NCBI GenBank assembly: GCA_900557435.1
Contig: USSH01000150.1
Coordinates: 1 to 6,332, forward strand
DNA length: 6,332 nt
Reading direction: 5' to 3'
From: an uncultured Coprococcus sp.
GTDB taxonomy: Bacteria; Bacillota; Clostridia; Lachnospirales; Lachnospiraceae
A model generated the notes under the pieces. That model had not been told where the DNA came from. It made no database searches and saw only the letters and a program-made list of their open reading frames with translations. A program made the position numbers and the translations under genes. Positions 1 to 6,326 of the stretch are shown one piece after another. How positions within the stretch are numbered: position 1 is the stretch's first letter; the number at the start of each line of letters is the position of its first letter.

Positions 1-511
1 GTCGAATCTTGCAGGTGGTCTGCTGATACTTATACTGAAACCGTTCAGAGTTGGAGACTATATAGTGGAGAACAATACTCACTGTGAGGGAACAGTTGTG
101 TCCATAGATATATTCTATACAAGACTGATAACAGTGGATAACAAATCGATTGTCATACCGAATGGCAATATATCCAATACGTCCCTTGTAAATGTGACTG
201 AGCATGATATGAGAAGAGTGGAGATACCTTTTTCGGTTTCGTATGACTCTGATATGGAGAAGGTCAAAAGGGTCACAATTGAGACCATCAAGGATGTGGA
301 TGGTTTCCTCAAGGATGAGCAGGTTCTTTTCTATATAGATGAGTTTGCTGATAGCGGAATCAACATGTATGTAAAGTTTTATGCAACGATAGAGAAGTTC
401 TTTGATGCCAAGTGGGACGCCATGTGGAAGCTTAAGAAAGCATTTGACGAGAATGATATAGAGATTCCGTATAATCAGATGGATGTTCATTTGAAGCAGG
501 AAAAAAAGTAG
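1..511 (+). CDS. MscS-family mechanosensitive ion channel, C-terminal part (5' end cut by window edge)
   Basis: The frame is open from the left edge (first full codon at position 2) to the TAG at 509-511, giving 169 residues of a longer protein. The fragment begins in the end of the pore-lining helix (SNLAGGLLIL), followed by the KPFRVGDY motif at residues 13-20. The beta-domain follows: GTVVSIDIFYT at 30-40, then IPNG at 52-55. The C-terminal alpha/beta domain ends with IPYNQMDVHLKQ near the stop, matching the IPYPQMDV-type ending of small MscS channels. Family role: a heptameric inner-membrane channel that opens under membrane tension to release solutes during hypo-osmotic shock. A GTG at 65 would give a shorter ORF, but it lies inside the conserved domain and is not the real start. 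The missing N-terminus should hold TM1, TM2 and most of TM3. No terminator is visible after the gene. Confidence 0.93.
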   Translation, partial: SNLAGGLLILILKPFRVGDYIVENNTHCEGTVVSIDIFYTRLITVDNKSIVIPNGNISNTSLVNVTEHDMRRVEIPFSVSYDSDMEKVKRVTIETIKDVDGFLKDEQVLFYIDEFADSGINMYVKFYATIEKFFDAKWDAMWKLKKAFDENDIEIPYNQMDVHLKQEKK

Positions 512-565
512 AAATATAAGTAATATGAGTAATAATATACTGATTATGTTATGGATTGGGTCATC

Positions 566-594
566 TTGCAAAAAAAAATACTATCGAGTATAAT
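566..594 (+). promoter_or_regulatory. Candidate sigma-A promoter for the GTPase pair
   Basis: TTGCAA at 566-571 is a 4/6 match to the -35 consensus. It is followed by a 17-nt spacer and a perfect TATAAT at 589-594. The spacer contains a run of nine A (570-578), which could bend the DNA or change promoter strength. Transcription would start near 601, leaving a leader of about 80 nt before the ATG at 681. The position between the MscS stop and the GTPase pair makes sense, but the call rests on consensus matching alone. Confidence 0.5.
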
Positions 595-606
595 CATAAG
601 GATGTA

Positions 607-616
607 TTGATATCAA
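607..616 (+). promoter_or_regulatory. Perfect 10-bp palindrome just after the predicted transcription start (possible operator)
   Basis: TTGATATCAA is a perfect palindrome. It would lie at about +7 to +16 relative to the promoter at 566-594, a common operator position. It does not resemble a Zur box or a Fur box. Ten-base palindromes do arise by chance in AT-rich DNA, so this is only a candidate. Confidence 0.25.
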
Positions 617-617
617 A

Positions 618-648
618 ACTGTGTAGAGGGATGATTCGGATACACAGT
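618..648 (+). promoter_or_regulatory. Inverted repeat / leader hairpin upstream of the first GTPase
   Basis: ACTGTGTA (618-625) is exactly complementary to TACACAGT (641-648), with 15 nt between. In RNA this gives an 8-bp stem with a purine-rich loop, about 18 nt upstream of the ribosome binding site. As DNA it could be a dyad operator. No T-tract follows directly, so it is not a standard terminator. Function unknown. Confidence 0.4.
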
Positions 649-666
649 CTTAATATAAATTTGTTT

Positions 667-672
667 AAGGAG
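667..672 (+). promoter_or_regulatory. Ribosome binding site that fixes the start of the first GTPase at 681
   Basis: AAGGAG sits 8 nt upstream of ATG 681. The longest ORF would begin at GTG 672, but that codon overlaps the last base of this Shine-Dalgarno sequence and so cannot be the start it serves. The ATG also gives the expected MTKIDIISGFLGAGKTT beginning, with a beta-strand running straight into the P-loop. Confidence 0.85.
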
Positions 673-680
673 TGATTGAA

Positions 681-1862
681 ATGACGAAGATTGATATTAT
701 CTCAGGTTTCCTTGGAGCCGGTAAGACAACGTTGATCAAGAAACTTATTGAGCAGGCATTTAAGGGAGAGAAGCTGGTTCTTATAGAGAACGAGTTTGGT
801 GAGATAGGAATCGATGGCGGCTTCCTGAAGGATGCCGGTGTTCAGATCACAGAGATGAATTCAGGTTGTATCTGTTGTTCATTGGTAGGAGATTTCGGTA
901 CCGCGCTTAAGCAGGTTATCACAGACTACACACCTGACAGGATCATCATAGAGCCTTCAGGAGTTGGCAAGCTGTCAGATGTCATCAAGGCGGTAAAGGA
1001 TGTTTCATCTGATCTTGATGTGGAGCTCGACAGTTATACAACCGTTGCGGATGTGTCGAAGGTTAAGATCTACATGAAGAATTTTGGCGAGTTCTTCAAC
1101 AATCAGATAGAGAGTGCAAATACTATCATCCTGAGCAGAACACAGACAACTACACAGGACAAGATAGAGAAAGCTGTTGCCATGATCAGAGAGAAGAATG
1201 ACCATGCAACAATCATCACAACTCCATGGGATGAGCTTGATGGAGCGGCTATCCGAGAGGCTATGCAGAATTATAAGTCTCTTGAGGAGACAATGATGGA
1301 TGAGGCAAAGAGCGGACATGATCATGAGCATGATCACGGAGATGACTGTACGTGCGGATGTCACGATCATCATGATCATGAGCATGATCACGGAGATGAC
1401 TGCACATGCGGATGTCATGACCACGATCATGATCACGAGCACCACCACGATCATGATGACCACGGCCATGATCACGAGCATCATCACGATCATGATGACC
1501 ACGATCATGATCACGAGCATCATCACGATCACGGAGATGAGTGCACATGCGGATGTCACGACCATGATCATCACCATCATCATGCAGATGAAGTATTTAC
1601 AAGCTGGGGCAAGGAGACTCCTCATAAGTACAACGAGGACAAGCTTAGAGAGATTCTTGACACTCTGGCAGATACAGAGAAGTACGGTGTTATTCTCCGT
1701 GCAAAGGGTATAGTACCTAGTGATGCAGGTGACTGGCTGTACTTCAATCTTGTACCAGGTGAGTTCGAGATCAGAAAGGGCAAGGCAGATATCACTGGTA
1801 AGCTCTGCGTAATAGGAAGCAAGCTGAAGGAAGACGACCTTGCACAGCTGTTCGAGGTATAA
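681..1862 (+). CDS. G3E-family (COG0523/CobW-like) GTPase with a His/Cys-rich metal-binding insert
   Basis: The protein has 393 residues from ATG 681. Visible motifs are the Walker A loop GFLGAGKTT (9-17), the ENEFGE segment (36-41), CICC (63-66, the CxCC metal site of the family) and EPSG (91-94, the Walker B region). The usual guanine-recognition NKxD is replaced by SRTQ (152-155). A His/Asp/Cys array fills 213-301. The C-terminal CobW_C-like domain follows (about 305-393, including FTSWGKETP and DWLYFNLVPGEFEIR). Known family members hydrolyse GTP and deliver or allocate metals such as zinc, cobalt or nickel; zinc is the best guess here but is not proven. The protein is cytoplasmic, with no signal or membrane segments. 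It is co-transcribed with the second GTPase 13 nt downstream. No cobalamin, urease or hydrogenase genes are nearby to support those specific roles. Confidence 0.9.
   Translation: MTKIDIISGFLGAGKTTLIKKLIEQAFKGEKLVLIENEFGEIGIDGGFLKDAGVQITEMNSGCICCSLVGDFGTALKQVITDYTPDRIIIEPSGVGKLSDVIKAVKDVSSDLDVELDSYTTVADVSKVKIYMKNFGEFFNNQIESANTIILSRTQTTTQDKIEKAVAMIREKNDHATIITTPWDELDGAAIREAMQNYKSLEETMMDEAKSGHDHEHDHGDDCTCGCHDHHDHEHDHGDDCTCGCHDHDHDHEHHHDHDDHGHDHEHHHDHDDHDHDHEHHHDHGDECTCGCHDHDHHHHHADEVFTSWGKETPHKYNEDKLREILDTLADTEKYGVILRAKGIVPSDAGDWLYFNLVPGEFEIRKGKADITGKLCVIGSKLKEDDLAQLFEV
1317..1583 (+). repeat. Modular repeat array coding for the His/Asp/Cys-rich metal-binding region
   Basis: This stretch encodes residues 213-301 of the first GTPase, with 38 His and 9 Cys in 89 residues. 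It begins with two identical 18-residue units, HDHEHDHGDDCTCGCHDH (1317-1370 and 1371-1424). Three 13-residue units of the HDHDHEHHHDHDD type overlap the end of these (1422-1460, 1461-1499 and 1500-1538). The last one runs into a third CTCGCH cluster (residues 288-293). The DNA copies differ mostly at third codon positions, so the protein repeat is better kept than the DNA. The array keeps frame throughout. The overlapping open frames on both strands here are by-products of the repeat. Confidence 0.92.
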
Positions 1863-1875
1863 ATAAGGAGTTAAT

Positions 1876-2838
1876 ATGATGGGACGTCAGAATAAAGAGA
1901 TACCTGTATATGTGTTCATGGGATTCCTTGAGAGCGGCAAGACAACATTTGCCAGAGAGACCCTGATGGACAGAGGCTTTACAGGTGGAGCCAAGACACT
2001 TCTTCTCGTCTGTGAGGACGGAGAGGAGGAGTACGATCTTGAGGCTCTGAAGAAGGCGAATATATATACAGAGTTTATAGAGGAAGATCAGCTTACTACA
2101 GACCATCTGCTCGATCTTCAGGACAAATACAATCCTGAGCAGGTCATGATAGAGTACAATGGTATGTGGAAACTTGACAAGATATTCGAGATAAGAGTGC
2201 CAAAGGGATGGACAGTTGTTCAGGTCATCTCATTTGTGAACGCTGAGACATATGACGTGTATTCACAGAATATGAAGGCGACTATGGTAGAGCAGTTCAA
2301 CAGTGCAGACATGGTCATTTTCAACAGATGTGATGAGAATTCTAAGATCCCTGAGTGGAGAAGATCCATCAAGGCGGTGAACAGGAGAGCGCAGATCATC
2401 TTTGAGATGAAGGATGGCTCAGTGGCACCGGAGACAAACGAGCCGGAGGATCTTCCATATGATGTCAGTGCGGATGTGATAGAACTTCCAGATGATGATT
2501 TTGGAATCTGGTATGTGGATGCATCTGACATGAAGGAGAGATACGATGGCAAGAAGATACATTTCAAGGCTATGGTATTCAGACCAAAGCAGTATGGAAA
2601 TAATGCATTTGTTCCGGGAAGATTTGCGATGACCTGCTGCGTTGAGGATATCCAGTTTGTCGGATTTAAGTGTTACTATCAGGGCGCAAAGAATCTTGTG
2701 GACAGACAGTGGGTCGATGTAACAGCCAAGATAGGATATGAGTATTATCCTGATTTCGACGGCGAAGGGCCGGTGCTCACGGCGGAGAAAGTTACTCTTA
2801 CAAGCGCACCAAAGGAAGAGGTCGTTTATTTTAGCTAG
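1876..2838 (+). CDS. Second G3E-like GTPase, fused to a DUF1980/YcgQ-like C-terminal domain
   Basis: The protein has 320 residues. Its start is ATG 1876 or the adjacent ATG 1879; AAGGAG at 1865-1870 lies 5 or 8 nt upstream. The N-terminal half is a P-loop GTPase: GFLESGKTT (16-24), a VCEDGEEEYD segment where family members have ENEFGE (45-54), EYNG (93-96) at the Walker B position, and NRCD (150-153) as the guanine-recognition motif. The family CxCC metal site is absent. After a linker (about 180-205) comes a different domain (about 206-320) with YDGKKI, FRPKQY, GRFAMTCCVED (248-258), QWVDVTAKI and VVYFS near the end. This order resembles the C-terminal domain of B. subtilis YcgQ/TIGR03943 proteins (F-R-x-RFA-x-CC-x-x-D, then W-V-x-V), recognised from memory. 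YcgQ is normally paired with the DUF318 permease YcgR. The likely role is metal handling together with the upstream GTPase. No membrane segment is visible. Confidence 0.82.
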   Translation: MMGRQNKEIPVYVFMGFLESGKTTFARETLMDRGFTGGAKTLLLVCEDGEEEYDLEALKKANIYTEFIEEDQLTTDHLLDLQDKYNPEQVMIEYNGMWKLDKIFEIRVPKGWTVVQVISFVNAETYDVYSQNMKATMVEQFNSADMVIFNRCDENSKIPEWRRSIKAVNRRAQIIFEMKDGSVAPETNEPEDLPYDVSADVIELPDDDFGIWYVDASDMKERYDGKKIHFKAMVFRPKQYGNNAFVPGRFAMTCCVEDIQFVGFKCYYQGAKNLVDRQWVDVTAKIGYEYYPDFDGEGPVLTAEKVTLTSAPKEEVVYFS

Positions 2839-2868
2839 AGACATATCTTGGCAAAAAGATAATTAATT

Positions 2869-2904
2869 ACCGCATATATATCAGCATGATATGTATGCGG
2901 TTTT
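2869..2904 (+). terminator. Intrinsic terminator of the GTPase pair
   Basis: The sequence from A2869 to T2901 folds into a 14-bp stem with one G-U pair and a 5-nt loop (AGCAT, 2883-2887). The GC-rich base is ACCGC/GCGGT, and TTTT (2901-2904) followed by an AT-rich stretch comes directly after. It lies 30 nt past the TAG of the second GTPase. This closes the two-gene unit and separates it from the downstream operon. Confidence 0.88.
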
Positions 2905-2928
2905 ATTATGTTTTGAGGGAGGGAAAAT

Positions 2929-3024
2929 ATGAGTACAGAACATGACAGTTTATATAAATCAGCCTTACGAAAGTGTAAGTTGCGTAATCAGGTTGCACAA
3001 TTTATTATATGCATAGTAGTTTAG
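2929..3024 (+). CDS. Possible small ORF, 31 aa, with strong ribosome binding site
   Basis: The ATG at 2929 is preceded by GAGGGAGGG (2915-2923) with a 5-nt spacer, a stronger site than those of some long genes here. It reads 31 codons to TAG 3022-3024. The product begins MSTEHDSLYKSALRKCKLRN and ends in a short hydrophobic tail (FIICIVV), so it has a basic middle and could lie at the membrane. I do not recognise it. It sits between the terminator and the large membrane-protein gene, in another frame, and ends 41 nt before ATG 3066. It could be a leader peptide, a real small protein, or the remnant start of a broken gene. It is too short for coding statistics to decide. Confidence 0.35.
   Translation: MSTEHDSLYKSALRKCKLRNQVAQFIICIVV
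2980..3008 (+). promoter_or_regulatory. Weak candidate promoter for the downstream membrane-protein/ABC operon
   Basis: TTGCGT (2980-2985, 3/6 match to -35) is followed by a 17-nt spacer and TATTAT (3003-3008, 5/6 match to -10). Transcription would start near 3015, giving a leader of about 50 nt before ATG 3066. The site lies inside the possible 31-codon ORF. If it is the true promoter, that ORF is probably not translated with the operon. I found no better promoter between the terminator at 2904 and 3066. Confidence 0.25.
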
Positions 3025-3054
3025 ATGGAAAATCTGAAAAAATGAATGGAGCGG

Positions 3055-3059
3055 AAGGA
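3055..3059 (+). promoter_or_regulatory. Ribosome binding site that fixes the start of the large membrane protein at 3066
   Basis: AAGGA lies 6 nt before ATG 3066. The longest ORF opens at ATG 3009, which would add 19 polar residues before the signal peptide and has no Shine-Dalgarno sequence close upstream. Starting at 3066 puts the signal peptide (MFRTK followed by a hydrophobic core) at the very N-terminus. Confidence 0.75.
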
Positions 3060-3065
3060 CAGCAT

Positions 3066-5633
3066 ATGTTCAGGACAAAGTTGATATGTGGATGTGTAGC
3101 AGCTATAGCTTTTCTGGCGGCATTTGCCCCGGTATCAGTGAGTGCTGCCGGTATTCAGAATATGAATGAAATTAATAGAGATATTATGGCTGAGGCAACG
3201 TACAATGGGATTGTGGCGGATGTGTCAGCTGATAAAGATACATATTCAACTGAGACGGTGAACGAAGTCGAATATTCAGAGTCTGAAACTGAAGCTGAAG
3301 TGCCGGTAGATGGAAGCTCGTATGGCAAAATTGAGCAGAATATCATAAAAAAGAATCCGGATATTCAGGTGAAACTGGATTATGGCGTGGATGGATATGC
3401 TGTGTATGATGCGGGCTGTCAGGTTATGCTTGATATACATAGTGATATAGATATGATGGGGTATGTGACAGTGACGCCGAGCTATGATGAGAGTTACGAT
3501 GATCAGTCGGTAAAGTATTCTCAGAAGATTGACTGGGATGCTGGGAGCGATAATGAGCTGAGGTTCTACGTAAATGAGCTTGGATATGGAAGATTGCTCA
3601 TTCAGATAAAGGATGAGAGCGGTACTGTTGTGTATTCTGAGAGTGATTTGCTGAGTGTATCGGGCTATGAGACTACCATCACGGTAGGGGTCATCTCTGA
3701 TGTTCAGGATACATTCGATAATCTGGATGATGTCAGAGTGAGAAATCAGACGGATAGTGTGGATGTTAAAAGGCTTTGCATAAGACCGGCAGCATTTCCG
3801 AACTCTGCACAGGGCTTAGATGTGGTTAATTATATTCTTATAGATGACTTTGATACCTCGAGGTTGTCTGCAGATCAGATGGAAGCTCTTCAGGAATGGG
3901 TTCTTGATGGTGGCACACTTATATTGTCACTGGGCGATAATGCAGAGAAGATATTGAGTGGATTTGACACAGATTTTATAAATTACACTCTTGACGGTAA
4001 GACTGAAAAGGACATTGATGTATGGTTAGATAAAGATGATCATCTGCAATTTAAGAAGACCGTTGTAGCTGATATATCGGTCGAAGGCGCTCAGACCTAT
4101 GATGCTTTGGCAGGGGCTGCTGATCTGGATAGCGGATCCGGAAAGGTGATCATTCTTCCGTATGCTCTTAGCTCAGATTCCATAATTAAGGAAAATAGTA
4201 AACTTCAGCTTATAGAACATATACTTAAAATTGGGTGTACAGATAAGATCAATGGTATGGTTCAGGGAGCATTCTATGACAATTGCCTAAGCTATGGGAT
4301 AACGAATGCGATAAACAACAATAAAAAGAAGACAGTTTCACCGGTCGTACTGATAGTTATATTGGTTATATATCTGATAGTGTGTGGACCTGTAACGTAT
4401 GTAATTTTGAAGAAAAAGCACAGACGAGAGTGGATATGGATCATAGTGCCTGCCTGGGCTGTTGTAGGAACACTTGCAATATATATAGTGAGTACAAAGT
4501 ACAGGGTCACGAAACCGTTGGAACTGACATTTACCGCAGCTGATATAAGCGACAACATTATGAGACAGAATGCGTATACATATATAATTGGATCAAAGGC
4601 TGGCAGCTATTCAGTTGATGTGGACAGTAAATACAGCAATGTAAGAGTTTTGGATAATATGTATATGAATACTTCAGATTCACAGGCCATGGACGTGGAA
4701 CGTATTGCCGATGATTCAGGGGTGAAGATGAAGTTTAATACCCATGTTCCATTTGGCGGACTGAGCCTGGAAGCGACCAGCGTGTCTGGAAACGACATAG
4801 GCCGGTTTGGTGGTTCACTGAAACTTTACACGGATGGACTGGAAGGAACGGTGGAGAACAACACATCATATGATATGACGGATGTTGTGGTTATGACGGA
4901 TGGATATTATTTTTGCCTGGACAGTCTGAGTGCCGGGGCATCAGTTAATATAACAAAAATGCAGAACAGACGTATGGTAAAGGGAATATCTTACGACTGT
5001 ATGAAGAGTTATTATGTGAGTAAATTCGGAACGGATTATTCAATGGACAGAGATGCAGATATTATGATGTCCAGAAATTATTATATGATTCTCAAGATGG
5101 GAATGTACTCATCAGCGCAGTCCGATAAGGGCAGAGTTGTTATGTGGGCAACGGTTGACAGAAATTCAGATGTCAGCAGCAATGAGGAGTCGGAGAAGTA
5201 CGGCAGCTATATTGTATATGATATGCACATGTTGGATTATGAAGATGTCGATGGCGCATATTACAGCAATATATACACACGGGATGTTAATAGGCTTGAA
5301 CAGTCAGATTATGACACCAACGATCTAATGATGTACTCGGATCAGGTTGATGTTGATGTGAAGTTCCAAGACGGTGACAACATTTTCTGCCTTACGAAAC
5401 AGTCAACAGGTAAGGATGCTGCAACGTCAAATGTCGTTGTCAAGGCTTATAACTATGGCACAGGTGAATACGACACGATATTTGCAAATGGATCTTCAGA
5501 GCTGAATGGCGAACGTTTGAAATTATACCTTCAGAATTCGGAGATCAGGCTGCGGTTTATTGCGCCTCATCAGGGAAAGGAATATACAGAAATATATCTT
5601 CCGCGTATAAGCGCGAGGGGAGGTGGCCAATAA
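3066..5633 (+). CDS. Large exported membrane protein of an ABC-2 exporter operon (GATase-like extracytoplasmic domain, two TM helices)
   Basis: The protein has 855 residues from ATG 3066. A signal peptide covers residues 1-27 (basic MFRTK, a hydrophobic core, probable cleavage after VSA). The mature N-terminal region starts with an acidic, Ser/Glu-rich stretch (about 50-85), then a likely beta-rich part to about 200. Residues about 204-395 look like an alpha/beta glutamine-amidotransferase-like fold (VVNYILIDDFD, then LQEWVLDGGTLILSLG at 275-290), with no catalytic triad that I can see. TM1 (424-448) and TM2 (456-476) flank a basic loop KKKHRRE (449-455). Together with the signal peptide this predicts both large domains outside and the loop inside. 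The C-terminal domain (about 480-855) is again extracytoplasmic and rich in Tyr, Asp and Ser. The ABC ATPase begins 3 nt after the stop, so the protein is probably an accessory part of that transporter. The substrate is unknown and the exact family name is uncertain. Confidence 0.75.
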   Translation: MFRTKLICGCVAAIAFLAAFAPVSVSAAGIQNMNEINRDIMAEATYNGIVADVSADKDTYSTETVNEVEYSESETEAEVPVDGSSYGKIEQNIIKKNPDIQVKLDYGVDGYAVYDAGCQVMLDIHSDIDMMGYVTVTPSYDESYDDQSVKYSQKIDWDAGSDNELRFYVNELGYGRLLIQIKDESGTVVYSESDLLSVSGYETTITVGVISDVQDTFDNLDDVRVRNQTDSVDVKRLCIRPAAFPNSAQGLDVVNYILIDDFDTSRLSADQMEALQEWVLDGGTLILSLGDNAEKILSGFDTDFINYTLDGKTEKDIDVWLDKDDHLQFKKTVVADISVEGAQTYDALAGAADLDSGSGKVIILPYALSSDSIIKENSKLQLIEHILKIGCTDKINGMVQGAFYDNCLSYGITNAINNNKKKTVSPVVLIVILVIYLIVCGPVTYVILKKKHRREWIWIIVPAWAVVGTLAIYIVSTKYRVTKPLELTFTAADISDNIMRQNAYTYIIGSKAGSYSVDVDSKYSNVRVLDNMYMNTSDSQAMDVERIADDSGVKMKFNTHVPFGGLSLEATSVSGNDIGRFGGSLKLYTDGLEGTVENNTSYDMTDVVVMTDGYYFCLDSLSAGASVNITKMQNRRMVKGISYDCMKSYYVSKFGTDYSMDRDADIMMSRNYYMILKMGMYSSAQSDKGRVVMWATVDRNSDVSSNEESEKYGSYIVYDMHMLDYEDVDGAYYSNIYTRDVNRLEQSDYDTNDLMMYSDQVDVDVKFQDGDNIFCLTKQSTGKDAATSNVVVKAYNYGTGEYDTIFANGSSELNGERLKLYLQNSEIRLRFIAPHQGKEYTEIYLPRISARGGGQ

Positions 5634-5636
5634 CAA

Positions 5637-6326
5637 ATGGTAGATATAATTAATCTGACTAAATATTATGACCGCTTCATAGCTCTTGACAATGTAAACT
5701 TGCATATAGACAAAGGCGAGATATTTGGCTTTGTAGGTCCTAATGGAGCTGGGAAGACCACTACCATGAAGATTATGTGCGGCTTGATCAAGGCTACATC
5801 AGGAAAAATAATGATAAACGGTGTGGATGTACTAAAAAAGACGTCTGATGTGAGACGGATGATAGGATATGTTCCAGATTTCTTTGGCGTGTATGATAAT
5901 TTCAGGGTTATAGAATATATGGAATTCTATGCATCTATGTATGGAATGTCCCGCCGTGAGGCTGATGTGGCAGCGGACAGGCTTTTGGAACTTGTTGATC
6001 TGTCAGATAAGCGGGAAGAGTTCGTAGATGGACTGTCCAGGGGTATGAAGCAGAGACTGTGTGTTGCCAGAGCACTCATACATGACCCGGAGTTATTGAT
6101 ACTCGATGAACCTAATTCTGGTTTGGATCCAAGAGCCAGAGTAGAGATGAGAAATATCATGAAAGATCTTCGTGAACTTGGAAAGACTGTGGTTATAAGC
6201 TCTCACATACTTCCGGAGCTTTCAGAGATGTGTACGAGTATTGGGATAATCGATCATGGCAGGATAGTAACAAGTGGAAAAGTAAATGATGTCATGGTAC
6301 AGGAAATGATAGAAACAAGTGTATGA
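5637..6326 (+). CDS. ABC-2-type transporter ATP-binding protein
   Basis: The protein has 229 residues with the full set of ABC motifs: Walker A GPNGAGKTT (34-42), signature LSRGMKQR (133-140), Walker B LLILDEP (153-159), D-loop SGLD (161-164) and H-loop His190 in SSH. The Q-loop position, usually Gln in GYVPQ, is Asp81 (GYVPDFFGVYDN). The fold and spacing fit the CcmA/NatA-type ATPases of ABC-2 exporters. It ends soon after the core domain and lacks the C-terminal extension of about 70-80 residues common in this group (around 300 aa). It begins 3 nt after the membrane-protein stop. A GGAGGTG ribosome binding site (5619-5625) lies inside the end of that gene, which suggests translational coupling. 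It should power a permease encoded beyond the right edge. Confidence 0.95.
   Translation: MVDIINLTKYYDRFIALDNVNLHIDKGEIFGFVGPNGAGKTTTMKIMCGLIKATSGKIMINGVDVLKKTSDVRRMIGYVPDFFGVYDNFRVIEYMEFYASMYGMSRREADVAADRLLELVDLSDKREEFVDGLSRGMKQRLCVARALIHDPELLILDEPNSGLDPRARVEMRNIMKDLRELGKTVVISSHILPELSEMCTSIGIIDHGRIVTSGKVNDVMVQEMIETSV

Noticed and set aside
65..511. A complete 148-aa protein starting at GTG 65
   Set aside because: The frame continues upstream to the window edge with conserved MscS sequence (the PFRVGDY motif), so this is the inside of a longer gene.
618..648. Rho-independent terminator of the MscS gene
   Set aside because: The stem is only 8 bp with a 15-nt loop, no T-tract follows it, and it lies downstream of the predicted promoter of the next unit.
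512..680. Zur or Fur box upstream of the GTPase pair
   Set aside because: I looked for the Zur-type TCGTAAT-N-ATTACGA and the Fur-type GATAATGATTATC dyads and saw no acceptable match.
672..680. GTG 672 as start of the first GTPase
   Set aside because: The codon overlaps the AAGGAG ribosome binding site that serves ATG 681.
1317..1583. Possible CRISPR or intergenic tandem repeat
   Set aside because: The repeats are in frame, vary at third codon positions, have no unique spacers, and lie inside a conserved protein-coding gene.
1005..1713. Long open frames on both strands across the His-rich region, including repetitive Met/Ile-rich and Arg/His/Asp-rich products
   Set aside because: They are by-products of the CAT/GAT/CAC repeat, which lacks stops in several frames. 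They have no ribosome binding sites and overlap a gene with clear GTPase motifs.
2419..2844. Antisense open frame over the end of the second GTPase
   Set aside because: It is a shadow of the + strand gene, with no ribosome binding site and no recognisable domain.
3009..3065. ATG 3009 as start of the large membrane protein
   Set aside because: It would place 19 polar residues before a clear signal peptide and has no ribosome binding site. ATG 3066 has one and begins the signal peptide directly.
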